From Planctomycetota bacterium (GTDB lineage Bacteria > Planctomycetota > Planctomycetia > Planctomycetales > Planctomycetaceae): a stretch of DNA of 39,669 nucleotides. The translations under genes were made by a program, and so were the position numbers. How positions within the stretch are numbered: position 1 is the stretch's first letter; the number at the start of each line of letters is the position of its first letter. The DNA lies in NCBI GenBank assembly GCA_003670925.1, contig QWQG01000039.1, positions 1 to 39,669 of the forward strand. The letters run 5' to 3'. Under the pieces are notes generated by a model. The model searched no databases, was not told where the DNA came from, and saw nothing but the letters and a program-made list of their open reading frames with translations. This document shows positions 1 through 8,690 of the stretch, piece by piece.

Positions 1-27
1 CTCACTCGAAACCGTCGTCGCTTGCCA

Positions 28-1287
28 ATGAAAAAACGCGTACTGTTTCTGACGCTGATCGGCACAGCACTTGTCTTGTTCCTAGAAGGAGTTTCTGCCA
101 TCGGACTTTGGGTCTCCGACGGCCATATTTCATTCCCTGAACTCCACGACCAACAGGAATTGTGTTCCACAAGCCCTGCGCACGACTCGTTTGACACGGA
201 GGTCCTGCATCCCTATCTCGGGTGGGTCCTGAACCCGGACGTTTCGGGTGGTGTTTCACTTCTAAGCGATCAAAAGTATCCAATTAACGAATACGGTTTT
301 TTGGATACTGGAGGCGACATTGTCAAGCGGTCACCAGGCAAGTTTGTGGTCGCCATTTTGGGGGGATCGGTGGCGTGGTATTTTTCAATTGAGGGTGCTG
401 AAACCTTCCGGGAGGAATTAGCGAAGTCGCCGCAGTTTTCTGATCAAGAGATTATCATTGTGCCGTTAGCGTTGAGTGGGTTTAAGCAACCTCAACAACT
501 CTTCACGCTGCAGTATTTTCTCATGCTGGGTTTCGAGTTTGACGCGGTGATCAATCTTGATGGGTTTAACGAGGTCGCGCTCCACCCAGCTGAAAATGCT
601 CTCCGAAACGTTTCGATTGTCTATCCACGGACGTGGTATCATCGAGTCCATGAGCTGGCGACTCCGGAAAATGTTGAATCGGTCTATCGCATCCTCTCTC
701 AACGCAGGTCACGGCAGGAATGGGCAACGAGATTCGTTCGCATGCCCTATCGTTATTCGACCACACTGAATTGGATCTGGCGTTTACGCGATACCGCATT
801 CGGTCACACGATCCAGACTGAACAGCAGGTAATCATGGCGAAAAAGGTGAGTGGTAAAATCCCCTTTCTGCAGACCGGGCCGCGCCGTGATTACGCGACT
901 GAACAAGAGTTGTTCCTCGCGTTAGCGGAGTTGTGGAAGAACTGTTCACTGCAGTTGCACGGCATGTGCGAAGCGAACGATATCGCTTACTATCACCTCC
1001 TCCAACCCAACCAGTACTTTGACGGCTCAAAGCCGATGAGTGCAGAGGAACGGGCAATTGTGATTCTTCCCGGACACCCTTACAGCAAAGGGGTTATTCA
1101 GGGATATCCGTTCCTTAAACTCGCGGGAACTGAACTTCTCAAGCAAGGGGTGCGATTCACTGATTTGACGATGCTATTTAAGAACACTCAGGAGCAAGCG
1201 TACCGGGATAATTGTTGTCATTGCAATGAACTTGGGAGCACACTGCTGGCCCGAGCTGTTGCAAATGCCGTGATGTCCAAGGATTGA
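28..1287 (+). CDS. SGNH/GDSL-like hydrolase or acyltransferase, exported or membrane-anchored
   Basis: A 419-residue protein opening with a basic and then hydrophobic stretch (residues 2-25), which is either a signal peptide or a single membrane anchor, so the rest should lie outside the cytoplasm. The SGNH signatures are degenerate but in order: GGS with Ser114 (block I, nucleophile), an Asn in the motif DGFNE at Asn181 (block III), and a C-terminal Asp-Asn-Cys-Cys-His ending at His398 (block V). Families of this kind hydrolyse or transfer acyl groups, often on exported polysaccharides beside an MBOAT acyltransferase; no MBOAT gene is visible here, but the window begins just upstream. A second SGNH gene follows. 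I chose the ATG; an in-frame TTG lies two codons earlier. Substrate unknown. Confidence 0.8.
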   Translation: MKKRVLFLTLIGTALVLFLEGVSAIGLWVSDGHISFPELHDQQELCSTSPAHDSFDTEVLHPYLGWVLNPDVSGGVSLLSDQKYPINEYGFLDTGGDIVKRSPGKFVVAILGGSVAWYFSIEGAETFREELAKSPQFSDQEIIIVPLALSGFKQPQQLFTLQYFLMLGFEFDAVINLDGFNEVALHPAENALRNVSIVYPRTWYHRVHELATPENVESVYRILSQRRSRQEWATRFVRMPYRYSTTLNWIWRLRDTAFGHTIQTEQQVIMAKKVSGKIPFLQTGPRRDYATEQELFLALAELWKNCSLQLHGMCEANDIAYYHLLQPNQYFDGSKPMSAEERAIVILPGHPYSKGVIQGYPFLKLAGTELLKQGVRFTDLTMLFKNTQEQAYRDNCCHCNELGSTLLARAVANAVMSKD

Positions 1288-1407
1288 AAAGCGATCCGCT
1301 GCTGGCCACGACGTCTGGGGCCTGAGGGGTACGGAACCTAGACAAGAATTCAAATTTACTGATCTTTGCTTTATGGGAACAACCCCACCAAGGAATTTTG
1401 GGCAACC

Positions 1408-3351
1408 ATGTCAGCGTCCGTCAAGTCAGCCACCGCAACGACACCATTGACTGTCCGCCGCAAGAATCGCATGCGTTGCTTTCTGACGAGCACGCTGTTA
1501 TTGACTTTGGCACTACCTTTCGTGCCACCCTCCGCCTTGCTGTTAGAACTGATGGAAGTGTGGCATGAATTGCTGTTTTTACTGGCAGTCGTGCTGAATT
1601 TGTTAGTCGTAATTCGGCGTTGGCGTCACAGAAAAACACAGTTGTTAAAGTCAGGCTTGGACGTCCGGGAGGAATGCAGCACGGGGTTTTCATTGTTGGA
1701 GATAATAGTTTGGAATTTTGTAGCGTTTGCTTTGATCGTGCTCTTGATTCAATTGGCGATTAGACCTGCGGTTGCTTGGGGACTTTTGATCAGCCTTCGG
1801 ATCAGCATTGCGTTTGTTTATGTGTGTGTGATGCTCGCGGCTCCCTTCGCCTTCCGCCAGATTTACCATCGTCGAATTTTGCCTGTTGCGAAGTGGGTCA
1901 AATCATGGTTTTCGCTAAGCCTGCTGCTGGTATTAAGTGAAGCGGCGTGTTCGCTGATTCTGTCATTTCCACCCAACGTGACACCGCTCACGTTTCCCGA
2001 ACATCTTCCACAGCCCCATGACAACAATTTGCATATCGCCAGTACTGGAGGATCGACATCACTGGGATGGCCATGGCATCCGCATTACAGCATCTCAAGA
2101 GTGGCCGAGTGGCAATTGAACCGACTTCTCAATTCAGTCCGAAATTCATCCACCGCAGGGCCACCGCATGTCGACGCAGTTCCGAGATATCGCAACGCAA
2201 TCGTGCACAATGTGGCGCAGGCTGGCGATTCCTTGAAACTCGACATCGCGCAACTTCATCGCCTGCCAGTGAAGCCCGACGTCCTGATGGTGTGTACCGG
2301 GCACAACGAAGTTTACCACGAAATCGATTCACAGCTGCGAGCGAGTGGAAACGTGGTGCCAGCGGTGGATCGATTTTTAAACTGGTCCCCCACGTTCTGC
2401 CTCATCGACAAAGTTATGACCGAACGCATCAGCGTTCTTTGGCGCATCGTCCAAAGAGAACGCGGATTGGTGGATGATCCTTACCTGACGGATGACCAAA
2501 GAAAACAGCGTCTCAACGTTTTTACTGATCGACTGCGAGCTTTGTCACAGTACTGCCAGCGGCAAAACATCCTGTTGATCTGGTTCATTCCCGCTGGCTC
2601 CGAATCAACCTGCCCGCCGAATCGTTCAACTATTCGTACCCACAACCACTCTGCGCGGGATCTTGTCGCTGTCAGGGCGCACCAGCAAGCCGCGCTTCTC
2701 GAACAACAGCAGGCATGGATTCAGGCGGCTGAGGTTTATCGATTGGTGCTTAGTGACCATCCGGACATGGCCGAGTTTCATTTTCGCCGAGGGCACTGCT
2801 TACTGCACATGAACCAGCCCGAGGCCGCCGCTGTCAGTTTTCAGCGTGCGCTCGAAACTGATGCATTTCCGGTTCGCGCGCAGGCCGACCATCGGGATGC
2901 TGTAGCGCAGGTCGCTCGGGAATATGGCAACGTCACGATTGACACGGCAGCGATTCTCAGACGCATGACACCGCACGGAATCCTCGACGATTCCGTCATC
3001 ATGGACGATGTTCACCCAAGCCTGAGAGGTGTTTTTGCGCTCGGGACAGAATCAGCTTCTCTTATGCAGCATCTCATTCTCAAAGACATCGACACAAGCG
3101 CCGCCGAAAAATTCGGCTCGTTCCGGGAATCCCTCACCGATCTCAAAGTCGATCCGACCGTCATTGCCAGCGGCTATGAACTGATGGCTGCTGCGATGCT
3201 GAACCGCGGATGCCTGCGTTTCGAGCAAAGCCACTGGAACTCACTTTCAGACCGCCTTCGAACCGCAGCTTTGGAACTGCGGGAGCGAACGTCGTTACCC
3301 GAAAGCACGCAGATTGAATCGCTCCGGGATTTTCACTCGAGCCAGAAATAA
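1408..3351 (+). CDS. Multi-pass membrane SGNH hydrolase-like protein with inserted TPR
   Basis: A 647-residue protein. The first 190 residues hold about five hydrophobic segments. A GDSL/SGNH-type catalytic region follows: GGSTSLGW with Ser216 (block I), GHNE with Asn300 (block III), and DDVHPS with Asp534 and His536 (block V). Between blocks III and V, near residues 425-490, is a helical stretch with TPR character (EVYRLVLSDHP and RRGHCLLHMNQPEAA), so the catalytic fold is interrupted by a likely protein-binding repeat. It follows another SGNH gene by 120 bp on the same strand, suggesting joint work on one envelope or exported polymer. Start set at the ATG beginning MSASVK; an in-frame TTG exists 42 bp upstream. 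Activity is inferred from motifs; the substrate is not visible. Confidence 0.8.
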   Translation: MSASVKSATATTPLTVRRKNRMRCFLTSTLLLTLALPFVPPSALLLELMEVWHELLFLLAVVLNLLVVIRRWRHRKTQLLKSGLDVREECSTGFSLLEIIVWNFVAFALIVLLIQLAIRPAVAWGLLISLRISIAFVYVCVMLAAPFAFRQIYHRRILPVAKWVKSWFSLSLLLVLSEAACSLILSFPPNVTPLTFPEHLPQPHDNNLHIASTGGSTSLGWPWHPHYSISRVAEWQLNRLLNSVRNSSTAGPPHVDAVPRYRNAIVHNVAQAGDSLKLDIAQLHRLPVKPDVLMVCTGHNEVYHEIDSQLRASGNVVPAVDRFLNWSPTFCLIDKVMTERISVLWRIVQRERGLVDDPYLTDDQRKQRLNVFTDRLRALSQYCQRQNILLIWFIPAGSESTCPPNRSTIRTHNHSARDLVAVRAHQQAALLEQQQAWIQAAEVYRLVLSDHPDMAEFHFRRGHCLLHMNQPEAAAVSFQRALETDAFPVRAQADHRDAVAQVAREYGNVTIDTAAILRRMTPHGILDDSVIMDDVHPSLRGVFALGTESASLMQHLILKDIDTSAAEKFGSFRESLTDLKVDPTVIASGYELMAAAMLNRGCLRFEQSHWNSLSDRLRTAALELRERTSLPESTQIESLRDFHSSQK

Positions 3352-3408
3352 AGCGGCTGACGGGTGATCCGCCCGCCGCAGAACTCATGGGCTCCGCCTG
3401 CATGGATT

Positions 3409-4512
3409 TCACGGCGAAACGGCTACGCCGCCGTTGTGGGCAGATTTCAAGGCTGCATCTAGAATCTGTTGGGTCTGGAGAGCAATGTTTGGCCAGTAGC
3501 TGTCCCGCGTCCCACTGAGTACCAAATCGGCAAAAGTTCGAAACTGCTGCGTTTCTTGGCTGTTACGATTGTTGTTGCTGTATTCTGCAATTGTGTGACG
3601 CTGAAAACCTTTCTCCATATTGAAGCGACAACCATCGACCGCAAACTTATGGTTTGCCACTTGAAACTCGACTTCGTTCCCGAAGTATGGGACCACGAAA
3701 TCATTCACCTGGACATAGCCTTTTGAGCCACTCACGTTGACCCACTGCTGGTGATTGGCACGAAAAGAACTGAAGAACGAGGCCGATACGCCGCTCCTGA
3801 AATGCAATTCCCCCTGAAACTCCATCGGCACTTCGTCCGCACTGTCTGCTCGCTTCGCGCCGTGCAGAATTCGACCGCGAACTTCCGTCGGCATTTCGAA
3901 ATTCAAGGCCCATAAAATAATTCGAATGGTGTACCAACCGAGGTCTCCGAGGCACCCAGCGGGCTCTAAGTGGCTGCTCGCCCGGATGTTGCTCTGAATC
4001 CATTCATCCGCAGCATAGAAACTGAAGTGACTCACGATGCGGCGAATGGTGCCGACACTGCTTCCGTCGTCCAGCACCTGTCGAAGCTGTTTCATCCGCG
4101 CGTTGTGCATGAACATGACGCCGTCCATAAACTGAACGTTGGCTTTTTGGCAGGCATCGATCATGGTTTGGACATCCGCCGCCGTCACGCCGCAGGGTTT
4201 TTCCACCATGACATGCTTGCCAGCCTGAGCCGCTTTGACAACCCATTCGGTCCGCAGTCCAGTGGGCAGCGGAATATAGACGGCATCGACATCACTCCGC
4301 GACAGCAAGGCTTCGTAGTTGCCCACGGCCTCAACCTTGTGAGCGACTGGAACAGACGCACTGCATTCCGCTATAAACTGTTGAGCCTTCTGCACGGATC
4401 GACTGGCCACAGCAGTGACTCGGCCATTTCCCGAGTTGGCAATGGCATGCCAGTTTTTTTTTCCAATCTCGGCTGTACTGAGAATTCCCCAACGGCAAAC
4501 ACTTTCACTCAT
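3409..4512 (-). CDS. Gfo/Idh/MocA family NAD(P)-dependent oxidoreductase
   Basis: A 367-residue cytoplasmic protein with the two-domain Gfo/Idh/MocA layout: an N-terminal Rossmann fold starting WGILSTAEIG, the signature EKP at residues 104-106 (EKPCGV), and the DLGWYT motif in the C-terminal domain that lies over the active site. Length and motifs fit the dihydrodiol dehydrogenase / sugar dehydrogenase branch. Family members oxidise or reduce sugars, inositols or related polyols with NAD(P). The start is the ATG giving MSESV; longer in-frame starts to 4749 would add 79 residues of low-complexity, non-homologous sequence. It is convergent with the SGNH gene on the left and divergent from the DUF2752 gene on the right, so probably a single-gene unit. 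Substrate not determinable. Confidence 0.9.
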   Translation of the reverse strand: MSESVCRWGILSTAEIGKKNWHAIANSGNGRVTAVASRSVQKAQQFIAECSASVPVAHKVEAVGNYEALLSRSDVDAVYIPLPTGLRTEWVVKAAQAGKHVMVEKPCGVTAADVQTMIDACQKANVQFMDGVMFMHNARMKQLRQVLDDGSSVGTIRRIVSHFSFYAADEWIQSNIRASSHLEPAGCLGDLGWYTIRIILWALNFEMPTEVRGRILHGAKRADSADEVPMEFQGELHFRSGVSASFFSSFRANHQQWVNVSGSKGYVQVNDFVVPYFGNEVEFQVANHKFAVDGCRFNMEKGFQRHTIAEYSNNNRNSQETQQFRTFADLVLSGTRDSYWPNIALQTQQILDAALKSAHNGGVAVSP

Positions 4513-4900
4513 CGTAACACCCTGTCTTCGTAAGATTAAACAGCCACGAACCATCGTCGCTGCAGCCCGGATCCTGAGTGATTTTAAGACAATGCTCAAG
4601 TGAACCCAACCGATCCACCAGTTCGCCTGATTTTCAGGCCAATTCTCGAGTCTCAAATCCTGCTCTGTGGAGTTACGGCTGCGGGGTGAATGACGCGATC
4701 GGCCAGAATAGGTTCCCCAGTGCACAGGGACAAGAATTGGCACATTCATGCGGCAACAGCACGCATTCGGCAGGATTTGCGCACCACTCGCTGATACTCA
4801 CCGCGCCATCAGCAGTTGCTGCCGAAGTGCGTCTCGGACCAAAATTTACTGGTGTGAAGGCCCTTGCAAGAATACGTCGTGGCTGATAACCCTTCCGGCA
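4513..4900. other. Intergenic region between divergent genes
   Basis: 388 bp between the oxidoreductase start (minus) and the DUF2752 start (plus). It must carry the promoters of both, but I see no convincing -35/-10 pair or operator-like repeat. Open frames here extend the two flanking genes upstream without recognisable protein content. Confidence 0.5.
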
Positions 4901-5338
4901 ATGTCTGAATCCTGCCCGCAAACTCGGCGTGCTTTGACTCGCACTCAACGTCTTTTGTTGGTGCTGTTGGGAGCCGGAATTGTGGTGGTCTTTGGCATTG
5001 CTGGCTGGTGTCAACCGGATCCTCGCGGATATGGGACTCACGAGCAGTTGGGAATGCCTCCTTGCACATTTCGCGAGTTAACGGGAGTCAACTGTCCGCA
5101 TTGTGGCCTGACCACCAGTTTCAGTTGGTTTGTGCGAGGGAAAATAGGCAACTCCATGCAGGCCAACCCGGCCGGTTTGATCTTGGCGAGTGCGAGTGTG
5201 GTGATTTTCATTTGGAGTGTTGTCGTCAGTCTTCGCGGGGCGTTTATCATTTTACACGAACCCGGCCGTTGCATGCTGATCAGTTTTGTGATCTGGGTGC
5301 TGTTTTCGGTGATTGTCTGGTTCTTTAGATTGTTCTGA
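4901..5338 (+). CDS. DUF2752 domain membrane protein
   Basis: A 145-residue integral membrane protein with the DUF2752 core: CTFRELTG, then CPHCGLTTSF, then a basic loop and NPAG. The conserved CPxCG pair could bind metal or form a disulphide. Three hydrophobic segments: one near the N-terminus (about 18-38), one after NPAG, one at the C-terminus ending FRLF. The family is common in Planctomycetes and other bacteria and its function is unknown. The start is the ATG giving MSESCPQ; in-frame upstream codons lack family resemblance. It lies 50 bp ahead of two paralogous lipoprotein genes on the same strand, which suggests an envelope role for the group. Confidence 0.85.
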   Translation: MSESCPQTRRALTRTQRLLLVLLGAGIVVVFGIAGWCQPDPRGYGTHEQLGMPPCTFRELTGVNCPHCGLTTSFSWFVRGKIGNSMQANPAGLILASASVVIFIWSVVVSLRGAFIILHEPGRCMLISFVIWVLFSVIVWFFRLF

Positions 5339-5388
5339 AAATCGATTTGAATCTACGTTTGATGTGTCTGTAAACGGAGTCTCGTGGC

Positions 5389-6081
5389 GTGCAACTGCTT
5401 AGCCTTCTCTCAAAGCGACATGGCGCACGTCGTGTGATCATGTTGGTGCTCGTGGCGTCCATGGTGCTGCCAGGTTGTTCGCTGGGTGTGATGGCGGGCA
5501 AGCTGTTTTTCGATGATCCTAAAATGAAATCTGTGTTTCGCAAGAACACCGGAACGGATCTGACAAAGGGTGAAAAAACGATTTTGATCGCGTGTTCTAC
5601 CAGCCATCAGATTCTGTCGAAATATCCCGGTATCAGGATCGACATTGTGGACAAGATGTCGCGCATTCTAGAGACCCGTAATGTGAGAATTGTTCCACCC
5701 GATGATGTTGCGACCTGGTTCGACGATCACGGTGAATGGGGCGATTTCACGGAGTTGGCAGATGAGTTTGACGCAGATTATGTGATGCACATTGACTTAA
5801 AATCGTTTGCCGTTGTCGTCCCTGACAGCCCCAATTTATTGCAGGGTAAAACGGAAGGCCGCGTGTCGATGATGGAAATTAAAATGGCTGAGAAAAACAA
5901 AGACAAAAAGAAGGCGTCTGTGGCGGTTGAACGCTCATTTAGCGTGATGTTTCCAACCACATATCCAGTGCCTCGGGAATCTAGGTCAGAAGAAATGTTT
6001 ACCGAAAACTTCCTCGATCGAATTTCCGCGCAATTGGCCAGAATGTTGTACGACCATCGGCCCAGTGAAATGGATCTTTAA
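5389..6081 (+). CDS. Putative lipoprotein, first of a paralogous pair
   Basis: A 230-residue protein with a lipoprotein signal peptide: basic N-terminus, hydrophobic core, lipobox LPGC with Cys30. Start is GTG with GGAG nine bases upstream. The mature domain has a hydrophobic strand (TILIAC), then VPPDDVATWF, then EFDADYVMHIDLKSF, then LLQGKTEGRVSMM. This order of strand, helix, VPP-type turn and DADYV-type strand recalls the CsgG / LpoB / TolB-N kind of periplasmic domain, but that is inference. The next gene encodes a clear paralogue with the same motif order. Likely anchored to a membrane facing the periplasm. Exact function unknown. Confidence 0.8.
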   Translation: MQLLSLLSKRHGARRVIMLVLVASMVLPGCSLGVMAGKLFFDDPKMKSVFRKNTGTDLTKGEKTILIACSTSHQILSKYPGIRIDIVDKMSRILETRNVRIVPPDDVATWFDDHGEWGDFTELADEFDADYVMHIDLKSFAVVVPDSPNLLQGKTEGRVSMMEIKMAEKNKDKKKASVAVERSFSVMFPTTYPVPRESRSEEMFTENFLDRISAQLARMLYDHRPSEMDL

Positions 6082-6129
6082 GGTTTGTCGTGAAGTGTTC
6101 GATTTTTCGGGTCAATTTGGAATAGTGCT

Positions 6130-6843
6130 ATGTCCCTTGAATCACTTGCCGAAAACAAAAAAATCGTGAAAACCGGTTGCCGGAATTGCTGGAGCTCGCG
6201 TGTCAGATTGGCACTCGCGGCGCTGTTACTGATTTCCTTACCGGGATGCAATTATTTCATTCTCCTAGGTTATTTGATCGGCGGCCCGCCGCAGATTGAA
6301 CCGCTGTTTGAGAAGGATACAACGAAATCTCTGACGGATCGCAACACACGCGTAGCGGTCGTGTGCTATGCGTCGGATGAACTGAAGTACGAGTGTGAAC
6401 ACATCGACCATATCATCGCCCGCCAGGTCGGGTATCAGTTATCCATGAATAAAATTGACGTCGTCCCAAGTGATGAAGTGCGTAGCTGGATGATTCAGAA
6501 TCCAGATTGGGATACCGCCGCCGAAGTCGGCAAGGCATTCGACGTGAATTTTGTAGTCTACATTGATGTGAGTGATTTTTCGCTGTACGAACGTGACAGC
6601 AACACGCTATTTCGCGGTCGATGTGAAGCAATTGTGAGTGTCTACGAAATGGAAACTGATGGTTCTGGAGATCGCATCTTTTCTCATGACCTCAACAGTC
6701 AGTATCCAATTCAGGTTCCACGTTCGGCGACCGATGTCAGTTACGACACGTTTCGGATGGAGTATTTTTCGCGTCTGAGCGACGAGATTGGGCGTCTCTT
6801 CTATCCGTATTTGAACGGCGACGACATCAGTAATGCGACATAA
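6130..6843 (+). CDS. Putative lipoprotein, second of a paralogous pair
   Basis: A 237-residue lipoprotein with an unusually long 22-residue n-region, then a hydrophobic core and lipobox LPGC (Cys40). It matches the preceding gene in motif order: PLFEKDTTKSLTD (compare SVFRKNTGTDLT), VVPSDEVRSWM, AFDVNFVVYIDVSDF, TLFRGRCEAIVSV, and a final FSRLSDEIGRLFY. The pair therefore arose by tandem duplication and diverged strongly. It starts 48 bp after its sister and is probably co-transcribed. The retained strand/helix pattern may be a CsgG/LpoB/TolB-N-like domain (inference). No catalytic residues are evident. Two copies suggest a hetero-oligomer or two related partners. Confidence 0.8.
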   Translation: MSLESLAENKKIVKTGCRNCWSSRVRLALAALLLISLPGCNYFILLGYLIGGPPQIEPLFEKDTTKSLTDRNTRVAVVCYASDELKYECEHIDHIIARQVGYQLSMNKIDVVPSDEVRSWMIQNPDWDTAAEVGKAFDVNFVVYIDVSDFSLYERDSNTLFRGRCEAIVSVYEMETDGSGDRIFSHDLNSQYPIQVPRSATDVSYDTFRMEYFSRLSDEIGRLFYPYLNGDDISNAT

Positions 6844-7024
6844 AGCCTCCTTTCAAAACTCAAACAACGGTGTTGACTGCTCGTCTAGGAATTCGGTGCG
6901 TGGGACCAGAGCACGGATTTCGTTGAGTAACTCGGACACATTCGAAGGGCCGTATTTTGGATGAGCGGCACCGTGCAGCAGCCCCAGTCCAGTGAGTTCG
7001 TGTTTTTTGAAGGCGATCGACTTC

Positions 7025-8068
7025 GTGTGGCATCCCGACAGACTGATTCGCACCAATCTGATCACAGGATTTCTTGGCACGGGCAAGACGACTGCGATTA
7101 TCGACCTCCTCAATCATCGTCCGGACGGCGAACGTTGGTCGGTCTTCGTCAATGAATACGGTATGGTGTCGATCGATGAACTGATGTTTGAGCAGCAGAC
7201 CCCTGAGATTCAGATTCAGGAGTTGGCGGGTGGATGTTTTTGCTGTACCACCGCGGGCATGATGGATACGGTGCTGCTGCAGTTTATTCGCCGCACGAAA
7301 CCGGATCGCCTCCTGATTGAGCCCAGCGGAGCCGGGCATCCGGCGGGAGTCATTGATGTGCTGCGAAGTCAGCGATTCAGTTCAATTTTGGAACTGCGTG
7401 CGACGATCTGTCTTGTCGACCCCAAAGACTTCGACAATCCACGCGTCACCAATAGCGAAGTGTTTCATGACCAGATTCAAATGTCCGATGTCGTCGCGGT
7501 CAACTGGCTGGATAAACGTGAAGCGGGGCAGGTCGCACGCTGCCGTGAGTGGATCGACCAGTTCGATCCGCCCAAACTGTTTGTTGGCGAAACGCAATTC
7601 GGGAAACTCAGACCGGAATGGCTGGATCTGCACGGCACGGTCGTGCGGCCGCCGCGTTTTGCTGAGGCCCATGGGGTCCATGATCATGCTCCTGAAAGCG
7701 TTCAGGCAAATGATCGCACGGAACCCGTGCTGGTTCCGTTGACTCAAGCTGCGTGTCCCGGACGGCCATTGAGGCTAGAAAACGCCGGCAACGGGCAGCG
7801 AGCTTGCGGCTGGATTTTCTCAGCGGCAGATATTTTTGACCGCGAGACGCTTTTCGATTTCCTTGGCGCAGTCCCAGATGTGCAACGCCTGAAGGGCATA
7901 TTTCACTGCTCCGATGATTGGTGGCTCATCAACCGCACGGGGCATGACGTTTCCGTTTCGCGCACGGCCTATCGTCGTGACAGTCGCGTTGAAGTGATCA
8001 CGGACAACGGGCTTTTGAATTGGTCGCAGTTGGAAGCGGAGATCACCGCGTATCTAGATTCGAAGTAA
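7025..8068 (+). CDS. YeiR-like G3E family GTPase (CobW/metallochaperone class)
   Basis: A 347-residue protein that resembles E. coli YeiR along its length from its first residues (RTNLITGFLGTGKTT). Walker A is at residues 15-22; the G3E zinc motif CxCC is Cys71, Cys73, Cys74 (GGCFCC); LIEPSG lies in the switch region; ACGWIF and VKG/LKG-like segments of the CobW C-terminal domain follow. G3E GTPases deliver metals, often zinc, to client proteins. The guanine-specificity motif NKxD reads Asn160-Trp-Leu-Asp163 here, so the usual Lys is replaced. A His-rich stretch (AHGVHDH) lies between domains. I chose GTG at 7025, with AAGG 11 bases upstream; a GTG at 6992 would add 11 residues. Confidence 0.85.
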   Translation: MWHPDRLIRTNLITGFLGTGKTTAIIDLLNHRPDGERWSVFVNEYGMVSIDELMFEQQTPEIQIQELAGGCFCCTTAGMMDTVLLQFIRRTKPDRLLIEPSGAGHPAGVIDVLRSQRFSSILELRATICLVDPKDFDNPRVTNSEVFHDQIQMSDVVAVNWLDKREAGQVARCREWIDQFDPPKLFVGETQFGKLRPEWLDLHGTVVRPPRFAEAHGVHDHAPESVQANDRTEPVLVPLTQAACPGRPLRLENAGNGQRACGWIFSAADIFDRETLFDFLGAVPDVQRLKGIFHCSDDWWLINRTGHDVSVSRTAYRRDSRVEVITDNGLLNWSQLEAEITAYLDSK

Positions 8069-8355
8069 GATTGCCGGCAGATCCATCTATTTATGGCGCG
8101 TTCAGGCCGGAGACCACGGAATTTTCAGCATTCTCGGATCGGTGCTTGCCAGATTCCCGTTGTATCAATGACGCATTGGGGATAAAACGCTGGCTTCCCC
8201 AGTTTTTGGGGGCTCCGATCCTGTTTCTGAGTTGTCATGGCAGGTTCACTCACGTGTCGGCTTAGCGACCTTGGTGGGATCGGCGGAGTCCAATTCTTTG
8301 CCTGCTCACCGTCATGTTCATGCATTGAAGTCTTTTTGGTTTAAGGTGACAGCCT

Positions 8356-8682
8356 TTGCGAAATCACACTTATCAGGCTGGTGATTTGGTCGTGTACACG
8401 CTTCCAAAACAAGGTCCGACACCTGGTCCTCGCGCCCGATCTATTCATCCGGCCCGCATGGGAGACGACTACAGTTATCTGGTCGATAAGTTCTGGATGG
8501 TGGCTGAAGTTCTGCCGGACAACAAATTGCGACTTGTGACACGACGCGGCAAGTATCGCGTGGTCGTGGCTGACGATTTGCTCCTGCACAAGGCGGGCTG
8601 GTGGCAGCGTTTTCGCAACCGAGGACGTTTTCCAGCATTGGAATTACTACAGGCGTCCAGTGCGGAAGCCCACTCGGCGTGA
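8356..8682 (+). CDS. Small conserved hypothetical protein, probably planctomycete-specific
   Basis: A 108-residue soluble protein starting at a TTG codon with AAGG nine bases upstream. It is basic and rich in aromatic residues: YQAGDLVVYTLPK, then PGPRARSIHPA, DYSYLVDKFWMV, and WWQRF near the end. The GDLVVY opening recalls small beta-barrel (KOW/SH3-like) folds, but I assign no family. I recall similar proteins of this size in other planctomycetes, unnamed. It ends 8 bp before the PBP2 gene, so the two are probably co-transcribed and translationally coupled. No signal peptide or membrane segment. Confidence 0.7.
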   Translation: MRNHTYQAGDLVVYTLPKQGPTPGPRARSIHPARMGDDYSYLVDKFWMVAEVLPDNKLRLVTRRGKYRVVVADDLLLHKAGWWQRFRNRGRFPALELLQASSAEAHSA

Positions 8683-8690
8683 AGGGCGAC

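Noticed and set aside
3970-4533. 187-residue plus-strand frame
   Set aside because: Antisense to the Gfo/Idh/MocA gene, no recognisable domain.
6853-7113. Minus-strand 86-residue frame upstream of the YeiR-like gene
   Set aside because: Its first half is antisense to the Walker A region. Its last third (ending TEFLDEQSTPLFEF) looks protein-like and could be the end of a decayed gene, but I could not name it.
8211-8226. Small hairpin CCCC/GGGG near 8200
   Set aside because: Four-base stem in a GC-rich gap, likely by chance.
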